From assembly GCA_903822375.1 (NCBI GenBank), contig CAIJOU010000482.1, positions 1 through 16,502 on the forward strand: a DNA stretch of 16,502 nucleotides, in the 5' to 3' direction. The stretch is from Candidatus Hydrogenedentota bacterium. GTDB lineage: Bacteria > Hydrogenedentota > Hydrogenedentia > Hydrogenedentales > CAITNO01. Position numbers and translations under genes: made by a program. A model generated the notes under the pieces. The model did no database searches. It was not told where the DNA came from and was given only the letters and a program-made list of their open reading frames with translations. Of the stretch, positions 1-7,556 are shown piece by piece. Every line of letters starts with the position of its first letter. Position 1 is the stretch's first letter.

Positions 1-1
1 C

Positions 2-1732
2 GACGGCGGCGGGGCCAAAGGGCGCGTGTGGCACTATCCGTACCAGTGGATCAACGAGGACGATCTGGAGTACGTCTTCCGCAACGCGCAGCGCTTTCTC
101 GCGAACGGCCGGCTCATGCACAACGGGTTCCCGTCGCAGCAAATGGTCAACGCCATTCCCGCCGGACTGGCGTCCGCGGCCGTCCTGCTGAGCAAGTACA
201 ACGATCCGCTGGCCCGCACGGCCCAGATTGAGGCGGTCAACGCCGTCGACGCCATGCTCGAACCGGAGCACAAGGGCCGCCACTTCATCCGCCTGTTCCT
301 GGAGGTCAAGGCGGCCGCATGGATGGTGCAGCTGGGCAAGGTGATGCATGACCAAGCCATGGTGGACAAGTACACTCCCTGGGTAAAACTGACCATGGAC
401 CGCCTTCTCTCGAAGGAGGGCGACTACGACGGCAAAGCCTGGGGCGACGGATGGTCGCATTTCAACAACATGAAGACGGTCTGGCTGGCCTACGAGGCGA
501 CGGGCACCCCGGCCTACCGCGAAGCCTACGAGCGCGCCATGGAGGTCTACACCATCGACGCGAAGGGCGTCTACCGCAACGGCGAGGCGCTCAAGGCGCC
601 CGGGGGATTCGAGGTCTATGCCGGTGCGCTGCCCATGGCGGTGTGGGGGCACTGGGGGCTCAAGGACCGGGTCGACCAGTTGATCAATCTGAACGTGCCC
701 AACGGCTGGCACCATCCCGAGATTCCGGTGGCTGACCTGTGGAACGACGCGGGCGCCGGGCCGTGGTCGCAGGACGATGCCCAGCCCGACATGCTCGGTT
801 TCATGCTGCGCGGCTACAACCTCCCCAAGACGTCCAAACGCCTGCTGCCCACGGGGGCCTTTGCGACCTTCACCGAATCCGGCGGCTTTGAGGCGACCTG
901 GGCGCCCATCGTGGACAATCCGTGCTTCCTGCCCGGCCCGCGTGAGGTCCGCGAACTCAAAGAGGGTGAGGTGCCGCCCGTGCCCAAGTTCAAGACGGTG
1001 GAACTAGACCTGGCGGGGTTGAAGGATGCACCGCCCTGCACTACACAGACGGTTGATGTCAACGGCGCCCACGGCGCGGCCCTTGATTTGCGCGTGAATT
1101 CCGGCAGTTATCTCGTCGAGGTCTCGCCCGACGGCAACCATTGGATTCCCCGGTTGGACACCTGGTGCGACAGGCCGACAACGCGCTCCGTCGATCTCTC
1201 CTTCCTCACGGGCGCGCAGGACGAACTGGTCCGCACGCTCCAGTTCGCCCCGCCCGACGACCTGGTCTGCCTGCAGTCTGAAAGCGGCAGCGAAATCGTC
1301 CGCACCCAAAGCCGCGCCGTTTCTCCGGAAGGCAATGCGGTTTACCGGCTCGTCCTTCCCAAGATCGACCAGTGCCATCTGGAATTCATGGTCGGCAACA
1401 ACTACCGCATCGACCTCTCCAAGGACGGCACCGACTGGACCGAGGTGCTGTCACCGGCCCAAATCACCCCGGCCAAAGACGACAACCAAAAGAACGCCGC
1501 ATGGCTGCGCCTCGTCGATGCCACCAGGCATGTCGGCCCGCAGGGCGAGATCTTTATCCGGCTCCGCAACGGCGGCAACACGGACACCTATGAAAACCAG
1601 CCCGCCTTCCTGCGTCGCCTCGCCGTCTATGCCACCTACAAGACACCCACGCTGCACGTGCGCGTGAAGAACGCGCCCCATGCCAGGACAACTGAGATGT
1701 CCGCCGACTGGATACAGCTGCGGACATGGTGA
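2..1732 (+). CDS. Large protein with helical toroid-like N-half and beta-sandwich C-half (5' end outside window)
   Basis: The frame is open from the first bases of the window, so the gene almost certainly starts upstream. The GTG at 26 is only the first internal start-like codon. About 576 residues are visible. The first ~290 (counted from the GTG) are rich in Trp, Tyr and amphipathic helices in hairpin pairs, as in alpha/alpha-toroid carbohydrate-active enzymes; clusters such as WGDGWSHFNN and HHPEIPVADLWND could line an active site. From ~330 on, the protein becomes beta-rich with two repeats of a similar kind (VEVSPDGNHW near 370, IDLSKDGTDW near 470), which resemble discoidin or carbohydrate-binding beta-sandwiches. 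I recognise no named family and cannot assign a reaction. The next gene follows after 127 bases on the same strand and also looks carbohydrate-active, so co-transcription is plausible. The missing N-terminus probably contains the signal peptide. Confidence 0.75.
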   Translation, partial: DGGGAKGRVWHYPYQWINEDDLEYVFRNAQRFLANGRLMHNGFPSQQMVNAIPAGLASAAVLLSKYNDPLARTAQIEAVNAVDAMLEPEHKGRHFIRLFLEVKAAAWMVQLGKVMHDQAMVDKYTPWVKLTMDRLLSKEGDYDGKAWGDGWSHFNNMKTVWLAYEATGTPAYREAYERAMEVYTIDAKGVYRNGEALKAPGGFEVYAGALPMAVWGHWGLKDRVDQLINLNVPNGWHHPEIPVADLWNDAGAGPWSQDDAQPDMLGFMLRGYNLPKTSKRLLPTGAFATFTESGGFEATWAPIVDNPCFLPGPREVRELKEGEVPPVPKFKTVELDLAGLKDAPPCTTQTVDVNGAHGAALDLRVNSGSYLVEVSPDGNHWIPRLDTWCDRPTTRSVDLSFLTGAQDELVRTLQFAPPDDLVCLQSESGSEIVRTQSRAVSPEGNAVYRLVLPKIDQCHLEFMVGNNYRIDLSKDGTDWTEVLSPAQITPAKDDNQKNAAWLRLVDATRHVGPQGEIFIRLRNGGNTDTYENQPAFLRRLAVYATYKTPTLHVRVKNAPHARTTEMSADWIQLRTW

Positions 1733-1810
1733 GAAGAACGCCATGGAATCTCCGCCCGACAACCGGGGAGTTGAAGACGGACCATACTGAACCCATCAAA
1801 TCTTGCCCGG

Positions 1811-1834
1811 GCGGAAAAGCACGGCCTTTTCCGC
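1811..1834 (+). repeat. Perfect 9-bp inverted repeat in the leader of the DUF5695-like gene
   Basis: GCGGAAAAG (1811-1819) and CTTTTCCGC (1826-1834) are exact reverse complements around a 6-base loop. The hairpin sits between the two large + strand genes and ends 9 bases before the ribosome binding site of the second. No T-run follows, so a classical intrinsic terminator is unlikely. An mRNA processing or stability element, or an operator, fits better. The arms are visible in the sequence; the function is inferred. Confidence 0.55.
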
Positions 1835-1859
1835 GACCGGTCAGGGAGAACAGTCCACT

Positions 1860-4664
1860 ATGAAAGGGTTGGCGCAGGTTGCCGGAACACTGCTATGGTT
1901 CGCCGCAGCGGTTGCGGCGGGCACGGCTTCCGCCGCGCCGGGCGCGGCGACAGAAAGCACAGCATTTCAGCTCGCGGCGGATTCCAAGACGGGCTTCATC
2001 ACCAGCCTGCGTCAGGCTGAAGCGGCCGGGCCCGTTGAGTTCATCCGCTCCGGCGAATCGCTGGGAGCGGTGATGCTCCGCGTTCGGTCCGGTTCGGGAC
2101 CGTGGCGGGCGCTGAAAGAGAGCACGAAAGAGCTGCGATTGACCTCCTCTTTTCGGCCCGACGGTGGTGTTCTGCACTGGGAAATTGCCGTCAAGAACAC
2201 CGGTGACAAGCCTCTCGAGATAGGGGACCTGGCGCTGCCCCTGCCGATGAACACGGACTACACCTGGGACGCTGAGGAAACGTTCAATCGGCGCCTGTTC
2301 AAGCATGTCTTTATCGAGGGGCATGGCTCCTTTGTCTACTGGCTGCCGGTGAAAGGCAGCGGCACCTTTCTGCTCATGATGCCCGAGGGCGACACCCACC
2401 TGGAGTACTTTAGTTCGGAAGGCGCCGACTACGCGCACGGCAAGGAGCGCTTCAGCGTGTTTGTGCACGCCAAGGCGAGCGCCGAGACCGACACGCGCGG
2501 CACCTGGCGTCAACCGCGCACCGGACGCACCCTTCAGTCGGGCGAAGAGGCGCATTATGCCTTCGCCTTTCGCTGGACCGACTCTTACGAGGGCGTGCGC
2601 CGCATGCTCCGGGAGAACGGCGGCGTGGACGTGCAGGTAGCGCCGGGCATGGTGATTCCGCGCGACATGGAGGCTCGGCTTGGTCTGTTGACGGCCCATG
2701 GGATCGATGCGGTCGAGGCCGAATTTCCCGCGGACACGGCAATCGAAAGTCTGGAGGCGCCCAATGCCGACACCCATATCTTTCGGCTCCGTTTCAAGCG
2801 GTTGGGGGAGAATCTGCTGACCGTCCGTTACGCCGGCGGCCGGTCGCTCACGCTGGAGTTTTTTGTCACCGAGCCGCTGGAAACACTGATTGCCAAACGC
2901 GCCGCGTTCATCGTGAAGCATCAGCAGCACCGCGACCCGGAGAAATGGTACGACGGCCTGTACAGCCTGTGGGACAGACGTCTGCCCGAGGGAAAGAATC
3001 TGCTCGGCCCCGACAACCTCGGCGGGCAGGCCCCCTACGCGGTGAGCGGCTCGGATGACCCGTCCAACAGCAAATGCCTGCTGGTCGCCGAGAAGAACAC
3101 GGTCTACCCGAATGCCGAAGAGGTCGCGTCACTCGAGTATTTCGTGGACCATTTCGTCTGGGGCAAACACCAGCGCACGGACCAGGAAACACCGTTTCCC
3201 TACGGAATCTATGGCTCCGACTCGTGGAGGGAAAACCGCTTCACCGATCGCGACCCGCTTTCTGAAGGCATCAGCCGTCCCGGCGGTCCGAGCGCGTGCC
3301 GCATGTGGCGCACGTTCGACTACACCACCTATTTCGCACTCTATTTTGATCTCTACCGCATTGCCAGGCAGCGACCGGACCTTGTCAAGAGCCTTGACGC
3401 GTCAGGCTGGCTCGAACGCGCCTATGGCACGGCCCGTGCCTATTTCGAGGTGCCTGCCCGGATTCGCATGGAAGGCGGCTGGTCCTTCACCGGCTGGGTT
3501 TACTGGCAGTATACGGTCGGCAACTTTCATGAGAAGTATTTGCTTCCGCTCATTGCCGCGCTGGAGGCCGAGGGGCTCCAAGACCGTGCCGACTTTCTTC
3601 GGGCCGAGTGGGAGAAGAAGGTCAAGTATTTCATTTATGACAATCCGCGGCCCTTCGTGTCCGAGATGCCCATCGACTCCACCGCCTACGAGTCCACCTA
3701 TGCCGTCGCGAACTACGCGCTCCGGACAACCCTCAAATCTGACACGGACCTGTGGTTTGACCGCAATCTGAACAAATCCTTCTCCCATCCCGAGATCGAC
3801 GTAAAGCGCCATGAGGCGTTTCTCACAAGCCAGCACCTGGCCAACCTCGCCTGCCGCGGCGTGCTCGAGGCGAACTACTGGTCGCTCGGCAGCGATTTCC
3901 GCGGCTGCGGCAGCGCGAGCTACACGCTGAGCTACATGTCGCAGATGGGCGGTTGGTCCGTGCTGGACTATGCGCTCCGCCATGACCCGAATCCTGCCGC
4001 GAACCTGCGTCTTGGTTATGCCGCCCTGCTGAGCGGTTGGGCCTTGATGAACACGGGCGATGCCGCATCCAATTACGGCTTCTGGACACCTGGCCCGCTG
4101 CATGACGGCACCATGAGCTGGGGCTTTCAGCCCCGTTTCAATGGCACAGAATGGAACCCCGCCACCAAGGACCTTCCGCGCGGCGCCTGGCCGGTTTGCG
4201 GCGAGGCGGACCACGGTCTTGTCGCCGGCATCGAGGCCGCATGCACCGTGCTGTTTGACGACCCGCTTTTTGGACCGATGGCCTTTGGAGGCGATTTGGT
4301 TCGCGCGGGCGATGTTTTTGCGGTGACGCCCCGTGACGGCGTACGCCGTCGTTTTTCTGCAATTCTGGGCGGGAAGCGGCTTCATCTATCGCTGGATGCG
4401 GATGGATTCGCCGGAGGACAACCTTTGAGAGTCTCCGCCGGTTTGGACGAAGTCCGGTTTGTTGTTGAGAACCGCGGTGCCGGCGCACATGCCATGGTAT
4501 TCACTGTCGAAGGTTTTCCCGAGGGGAAATGCGACGTGGTCGTGGATGGCAGGCCTCAGGCATCCATACCGGTCACGGCAAGCACAGCGTTCAGGACAAG
4601 CGTCGGGCTTTCCGCCGGCTCCCGCAGTGAAGTCGCACTCCATTGCAGTACCATCGGGAGATAA
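1860..4664 (+). CDS. Secreted DUF5695-like / six-hairpin glycosidase-like protein
   Basis: The protein has 934 residues from the ATG at 1860. That start is preferred over an upstream TTG at 1803 because AGGGAGA lies just before it and it begins exactly at a signal peptide (MKG, hydrophobic core to ~20, then TASA|AP), so the product is exported. Three regions can be seen: an N-terminal beta-rich domain (~30-260), a long helical part (~330-830) with many Trp/Tyr/Asp clusters, and a C-terminal beta-sandwich (~840-930). The block LYSLWDRR...LGGQAPYAVSGSDDPSNSK, then VYPNAEEVASLEYFVDHFVWG and TPFPYGIYGSDSWR, matches what I recall of DUF5695 proteins, which are thought to be glycoside-hydrolase-like; I cannot confirm this without a profile search. 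Substrate and catalytic residues are unknown. The pairing with the upstream toroid protein suggests a polysaccharide or glycoconjugate degradation locus. The stop is TAA, and the next gene remnant is convergent. Confidence 0.8.
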   Translation: MKGLAQVAGTLLWFAAAVAAGTASAAPGAATESTAFQLAADSKTGFITSLRQAEAAGPVEFIRSGESLGAVMLRVRSGSGPWRALKESTKELRLTSSFRPDGGVLHWEIAVKNTGDKPLEIGDLALPLPMNTDYTWDAEETFNRRLFKHVFIEGHGSFVYWLPVKGSGTFLLMMPEGDTHLEYFSSEGADYAHGKERFSVFVHAKASAETDTRGTWRQPRTGRTLQSGEEAHYAFAFRWTDSYEGVRRMLRENGGVDVQVAPGMVIPRDMEARLGLLTAHGIDAVEAEFPADTAIESLEAPNADTHIFRLRFKRLGENLLTVRYAGGRSLTLEFFVTEPLETLIAKRAAFIVKHQQHRDPEKWYDGLYSLWDRRLPEGKNLLGPDNLGGQAPYAVSGSDDPSNSKCLLVAEKNTVYPNAEEVASLEYFVDHFVWGKHQRTDQETPFPYGIYGSDSWRENRFTDRDPLSEGISRPGGPSACRMWRTFDYTTYFALYFDLYRIARQRPDLVKSLDASGWLERAYGTARAYFEVPARIRMEGGWSFTGWVYWQYTVGNFHEKYLLPLIAALEAEGLQDRADFLRAEWEKKVKYFIYDNPRPFVSEMPIDSTAYESTYAVANYALRTTLKSDTDLWFDRNLNKSFSHPEIDVKRHEAFLTSQHLANLACRGVLEANYWSLGSDFRGCGSASYTLSYMSQMGGWSVLDYALRHDPNPAANLRLGYAALLSGWALMNTGDAASNYGFWTPGPLHDGTMSWGFQPRFNGTEWNPATKDLPRGAWPVCGEADHGLVAGIEAACTVLFDDPLFGPMAFGGDLVRAGDVFAVTPRDGVRRRFSAILGGKRLHLSLDADGFAGGQPLRVSAGLDEVRFVVENRGAGAHAMVFTVEGFPEGKCDVVVDGRPQASIPVTASTAFRTSVGLSAGSRSEVALHCSTIGR

Positions 4665-4669
4665 GCCCT

Positions 4670-4906
4670 CTATTTCGCCGTCCAGGCGCCAATGACCACC
4701 GCTGCGCTCCGGGAAACGGGTTGTGTGGCGGCGTTGTTGTCGGACACGTACTTGATGAATTCGACGTGCCCATCCATATAGAGCACGTTGCATCCGCCGG
4801 GAATGTGGTTGAATTCAGAAACGGCCGTGCCTGTTCCGATCAAATCCATCATGACCGGGATGCCGCTCTGCGCTGTCGCACCGGCACCGGGGTTGTTGAT
4901 GTCATA
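4670..4906 (-). pseudogene. 3' remnant of a DUF1559 (H-X9-DG type) pseudopilin gene, cut by IS630
   Basis: Reading on the minus strand from the IS border, 78 codons remain before TAG. They carry YDINNPG, then SEFNHIPGGCNVLYMDG and HVEFIKY, the C-terminal signature of DUF1559 pilin-like proteins (type II secretion or type IV pilin-like, abundant in PVC-group bacteria). A full gene is usually over 200 residues and begins with a prepilin cleavage site. Here everything upstream of the DINNP block is missing. The open frame continues into the IS to 5065 on paper, but those residues are IS sequence. On the far side of the IS (6042 on), the matching minus frame meets TGA at once, and no pilin-like sequence is seen. 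The gene was therefore truncated by more than the simple insertion. Identity is fairly sure; loss of function is almost certain. Confidence 0.75.
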
Positions 4907-4932
4907 CCAAGTTGCAATCAAAAACTGACAAA
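4907..4932 (+). repeat. IS630 left terminal inverted repeat
   Basis: It starts CCAAGTTGCAATCAAAAACT directly after TA. Compared with the right end, it differs at positions 10, 21 and 24 of 26. Confidence 0.9.
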
Positions 4933-4973
4933 TGGTATATGAAGGGCGTTGCTTTTGTCCAGGAGGTTTATAC

Positions 4974-5504
4974 ATGCGCCCCGCCCGAGTTATTGCCGAA
5001 ACGGACCTGTTGCAGTTGGAAAGACTGCTCAGGGAATCCTCAAGCAAATCGCAGATGCAGCGCATTCAATGCGTGTTGCTGCGCTCCCGACAGGGGCTGG
5101 CCTGCGACGAAGTGGCGGCAGTGGTGGGGTTCAGCCCGGGATGGGTGCGGCAGGTATGGTCCGCCTATTTGAATGCGGGCGTTGAAGGGTTGGTTTGTCA
5201 GGTTCGAGGTGGACGACGAAGGTCCAATCTTTCGCTGCAACAGGAACAGGCGCTGGTGGAGTGTTTTGCGGAGAAGGCCAGGGTTGGCGGGGTGCTGGTG
5301 GTTTCTGAAATTCATCGTGCCTATGAGGAGGCCGCGGGGCACTGCGTGCCCAAATCCACCATCTATCGAATGCTGGACCGCCATGGATGGCGCAAGGTGG
5401 TTCCACGCCCGCATCATCCGAAGAATGACCCTCAAGCCTGCGCCGAGTTCAAAAAAAACTCCCAGGCATCATCGGGCGCGAAAGGAAAAGGCAGGCCGCG
5501 TTAG
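4974..5504 (+). CDS. IS630 transposase, first reading frame (OrfA, helix-turn-helix DNA-binding part)
   Basis: The ATG at 4974 is preceded by a perfect AGGAGG at 4961-4966, which decides it over the ATG at 4932 that lies inside the terminal repeat. The 176-residue product carries a helix-turn-helix region (LACDEVAAVVGFSPGWVRQVW, split across ~40-60) and a second one near STIYRMLDRHGWRK. Both are usual for IS630 transposases, which use them to bind the terminal repeats. After FKKN the frame gives a tail rich in Ser, Gly and Lys (to TAG at 5502) that does not look like transposase. The -1 frame continues the family sequence. The short product alone would lack the catalytic domain and could act as an inhibitor of transposition, which is an inference. 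Confidence 0.88.
   Translation: MRPARVIAETDLLQLERLLRESSSKSQMQRIQCVLLRSRQGLACDEVAAVVGFSPGWVRQVWSAYLNAGVEGLVCQVRGGRRRSNLSLQQEQALVECFAEKARVGGVLVVSEIHRAYEEAAGHCVPKSTIYRMLDRHGWRKVVPRPHHPKNDPQACAEFKKNSQASSGAKGKGRPR
5453..5459 (+). promoter_or_regulatory. Canonical -1 ribosomal slippery heptamer A_AAA_AAC
   Basis: The run of eight A (5451-5458) followed by C places A_AAA_AAC exactly in the zero frame of OrfA (codons TTC AAA AAA AAC). Slipping back one base gives CTC CCA GGC ATC next, reading KKLPGIIGRERKRQAALGRR into the catalytic ORF with no stop, as in single-frame IS630 relatives. I see no strong stem downstream. RNA polymerase slippage on the A8 run is an alternative route to the same product. 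Confidence 0.8.
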
Positions 5505-6028
5505 GCCGCAGGCTGCGCGTTATGTTCCAGGACGAGGCGCGGTTTGGCCGAATGAACACACCCCGCCGATGCTGGGCGCCTCAGGGTGTCCGACCCTCGG
5601 TAGGCATGCAGCGCGTACGTGAATCCCTGTACGTCTACGCGGCGGTAACGCCGGCCGACGGGAAGCTTGTATCCCTGGTTCTTCCCGAAACGGACAGCGA
5701 ACTGATGTCGCTGTTCTTGGGGGAAGTGGCGCAGCGCTTTCCTAACGAATTCATCCTGATGTTCATGGACCAGGCGGGGTGGCACAGAAGCAAGTCTTTG
5801 GTCATTCCGGAGAACATGAGGCTCAGATGGCTGCCGCCCTACAGTCCCGAGTGCAACCCGGCAGAGCATATTTGGGAGGAAATACGCGAAAAATGGTTGG
5901 GCAACCTTGTCTTCGCGAGTCTTGATGACGTCCAGGCGTTGCTCGCCGATGCCCTGTTTGCCCTTGAGCATAACGAAGCGTGCATCCAATCGCTGACAGG
6001 ATTCGAATGGGTGTTAGTTAGTTTTTGA
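5459..6028 (+). CDS. IS630 transposase, second reading frame (OrfB, DDE catalytic domain)
   Basis: This part is in the -1 frame relative to OrfA and is open from the slippery site. The first ATG is at 5522 but has no ribosome binding site, so expression by frameshift is likely. The catalytic triad is visible: Asp in VMFQDEARFG, Asp in LMFMDQAGWH, and Glu in PYSPECNPAEHIWEE, the DDE pattern of the IS630/Tc1 group. Fused to OrfA it gives about 351 residues, the normal family length. The stop TGA (6026-6028) lies within the right terminal repeat. All key residues are present, so the fused enzyme should be functional. Confidence 0.88.
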   Translation, partial: LPGIIGRERKRQAALGRRLRVMFQDEARFGRMNTPRRCWAPQGVRPSVGMQRVRESLYVYAAVTPADGKLVSLVLPETDSELMSLFLGEVAQRFPNEFILMFMDQAGWHRSKSLVIPENMRLRWLPPYSPECNPAEHIWEEIREKWLGNLVFASLDDVQALLADALFALEHNEACIQSLTGFEWVLVSF

Positions 6029-6039
6029 TCGCAACTTGG
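6014..6039 (-). repeat. IS630 right terminal inverted repeat
   Basis: The reverse complement starts CCAAGTTGCGATCAAAAACT and is followed by TA at 6040-6041. It contains the transposase stop codon. Confidence 0.9.
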
Positions 6040-6041
6040 TA

Positions 6042-6591
6042 TCAGACCGCGCCGCAACGCAGTGAAGGCCCGGTTTGGGGGTGCTCTTCCGGAATACGCG
6101 CCGGTCCAGCAAGGAGCACCCCCAAGCCCGAACCACGTTCGAGCCTGAGGGCGCCACGAAGGAGTGCAAAGTCCAATCCTCCTTTTTGCAGAAGAGTGCA
6201 GCAGCATCCATGATCATGCCACATTTCTTGGGGGCCTCCGGGGGAAGATTGGGGTGAAACCGACTGCGATCTCCGTTGCCTGACATGGCAACCCCTGCAT
6301 GCATCCCTGTTCTTTGACAGGAGGTTTCCAGGAATCTTCAGATAGACGTTGGCATGTTGCAGGAGTTCAAAAGACCGTCGGCACAATGGTATACCTGGCA
6401 GGAAACATTACCCTCCGCTATGGTATCTTAATTGAAGCAGTTGAACACGTGGTTTCAGGACAGGGTATCTGAAAGTGCCTTGCCCTCCGCCTGAGAAAGA
6501 GGTAAACCAAGAACTCGTTCCGGAAAACGGTCTTTTGGGTTCCTTTTTACACCTTTGGTCCTTTTCCCGGAAAGTCTCAAAGGAACTGCTG
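6042..6591. other. 550-base stretch without a convincing gene
   Basis: Six-frame reading gives only short open frames with no family resemblance and no good ribosome binding site in front of them. The stretch holds the long inverted repeat at 6075-6125 (separate entry). It also holds a 10-bp palindrome CATGATCATG near 6209 and a near-palindrome TTCCGGAAAA (6518-6527) / TTTTCCCGGAA (6562-6572), which can fold in the leader of the esterase gene just upstream of its ribosome binding site. A promoter for the esterase should lie here. TTGAAC near 6440 with TATCTG 19 bases later is a weak candidate. No trace of the missing 5' part of the pseudopilin was found. Confidence 0.5.
6075..6125. repeat. 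Long inverted repeat with 12-bp perfect arms
   Basis: TTGGGGGTGCTC (6075-6086) and GAGCACCCCCAA (6114-6125) are exact reverse complements around 27 bases. Partial pairing can continue outward (GG at 6072-6073 with CC at 6127-6128). The loop contains a CCGG...CCGG pair. There is no T-run. It may be a palindromic intergenic repeat (REP-like or a miniature element) or a structured RNA end. No second copy exists in the window. Confidence 0.6.
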
Positions 6592-7539
6592 ATGAAACGC
6601 TTCTGCGTCCCGCGCCTTGTGGTTCTGGTTTTGGCGGCCTGCCAGACGCTCGTCCTAACCGGCTGCCTTTCAACCGTCAAGGGGGAACCTGGACGGATAA
6701 CCTGCGAGGGAAGAGAAAGGGAATACTGGGTGCACGTGCCCCCAGCCTACGATGCAGGCACCCCCGTTCCGCTTGTGGTGATACTTCACGGGGCGGACAT
6801 GGGCCCCTTGCTCACGGCATGGCTTACCCGGTTCAATACGCTGTCGGACCGCGAGAACTTTGTCGTTGTCTATCCCGAGGGGCTGAACAACAGGTGGAAC
6901 GCCGAGATTGACGCGCCCGGATTCCCCGGCTATGACGAACCCGTGGACGATGTGTGCTTCGTGGGCAGGGTTATGGATGAAGTGGAGCGCGACTATAATA
7001 TCGATCCGAGGCGCGTCTATGTCACCGGCGTGTCAAACGGCGGTCTGCTGACGCACTTGGTCGCCTGCAGGCTGGCGGACCGGATTGCGGCGGCTGCCCC
7101 TGTCATCGGCACCATCGCAGAACATGCCCTGTCCGACTGCAAATCTGACCGGCCCATGCCCATTCTCATGATAAACGGCACCGCCGACCCTGTCGTGTTT
7201 TGGCGGGGCGGGGAATTGCCCATAATCAAGCCGGCCTGTGTGCTTCCCATCGAAGCAACCGTGGACTTTTGGATAAAGCACAACGCCTGCAACCCGGTGC
7301 CGGAAACGGAGCAACTGCCCCATCACGGGTTACAGTGCGGCACGAACACCCATGTCGATCGTTATCGCGGGGCCACACCGCAAAGCGACGTGGTGTTTTA
7401 CACGGTGGAGGGCGGCGGCCACACGTGGCCCGGCGGACCGCTGTTTCAGAGACAGTTTTCCCTGGGCCGCGTCAGTCGTGACTTCAATGCAACGGAAGTA
7501 ATCTGGCAGTTCTTCAAGGACCACACAAAAGAAGACTAG
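6592..7539 (+). CDS. Lipoprotein esterase of the PHB depolymerase / LpqC family
   Basis: The protein has 315 residues from the ATG at 6592, chosen because AAAGGA lies 7 bases upstream and the protein then begins with a lipoprotein signal (MKRF, hydrophobic core, lipobox LTGC with Cys25). The frame is open back to 6475, but the extra residues are not signal-like. It is predicted to be a lipid-anchored serine hydrolase outside the cytoplasm. Fold and motifs fit the alpha/beta hydrolase family COG3509: strand VVILHGADMG (~63-72), nucleophile elbow GVSNG with Ser148, acid in INGTADP with Asp199, and His277 in GGGHTWPGG, which is a hallmark of this family. Known relatives cleave esters such as polyhydroxybutyrate, acetylated xylan or feruloyl-sugar esters. 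The substrate here cannot be told. The gene ends 17 bases from the convergent efflux pump gene, with no room for a terminator between them. Confidence 0.9.
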   Translation: MKRFCVPRLVVLVLAACQTLVLTGCLSTVKGEPGRITCEGREREYWVHVPPAYDAGTPVPLVVILHGADMGPLLTAWLTRFNTLSDRENFVVVYPEGLNNRWNAEIDAPGFPGYDEPVDDVCFVGRVMDEVERDYNIDPRRVYVTGVSNGGLLTHLVACRLADRIAAAAPVIGTIAEHALSDCKSDRPMPILMINGTADPVVFWRGGELPIIKPACVLPIEATVDFWIKHNACNPVPETEQLPHHGLQCGTNTHVDRYRGATPQSDVVFYTVEGGGHTWPGGPLFQRQFSLGRVSRDFNATEVIWQFFKDHTKED

Positions 7540-7556
7540 CCGGCGTGCCCAGTGCC

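Larger units (their letters stand above)
4907..6039 (+). mobile_element. IS630-family insertion sequence, complete (1133 bp)
   Basis: Both ends carry a 26-base inverted repeat (23 of 26 identical). The element is flanked on each side by TA (4905-4906 and 6040-6041), the target duplication typical of the IS630/Tc1/mariner superfamily. Inside is a transposase in two frames with all three catalytic acidic residues. Both the ends and the coding parts look intact, so the element may be recently inserted and active. It interrupts or borders a pseudopilin remnant. Confidence 0.93.

Noticed and set aside
4670..5065. Intact 131-codon minus-strand gene
   Set aside because: Its first 53 codons are IS630 sequence. 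Only the part from 4906 down is pilin-like.
6014..6386. Two overlapping open frames on the - strand (96 and 114 codons) in the gene-free stretch
   Set aside because: They run through the long inverted repeat and (the first) into the IS end, show no family signal and do not continue the pilin frame.
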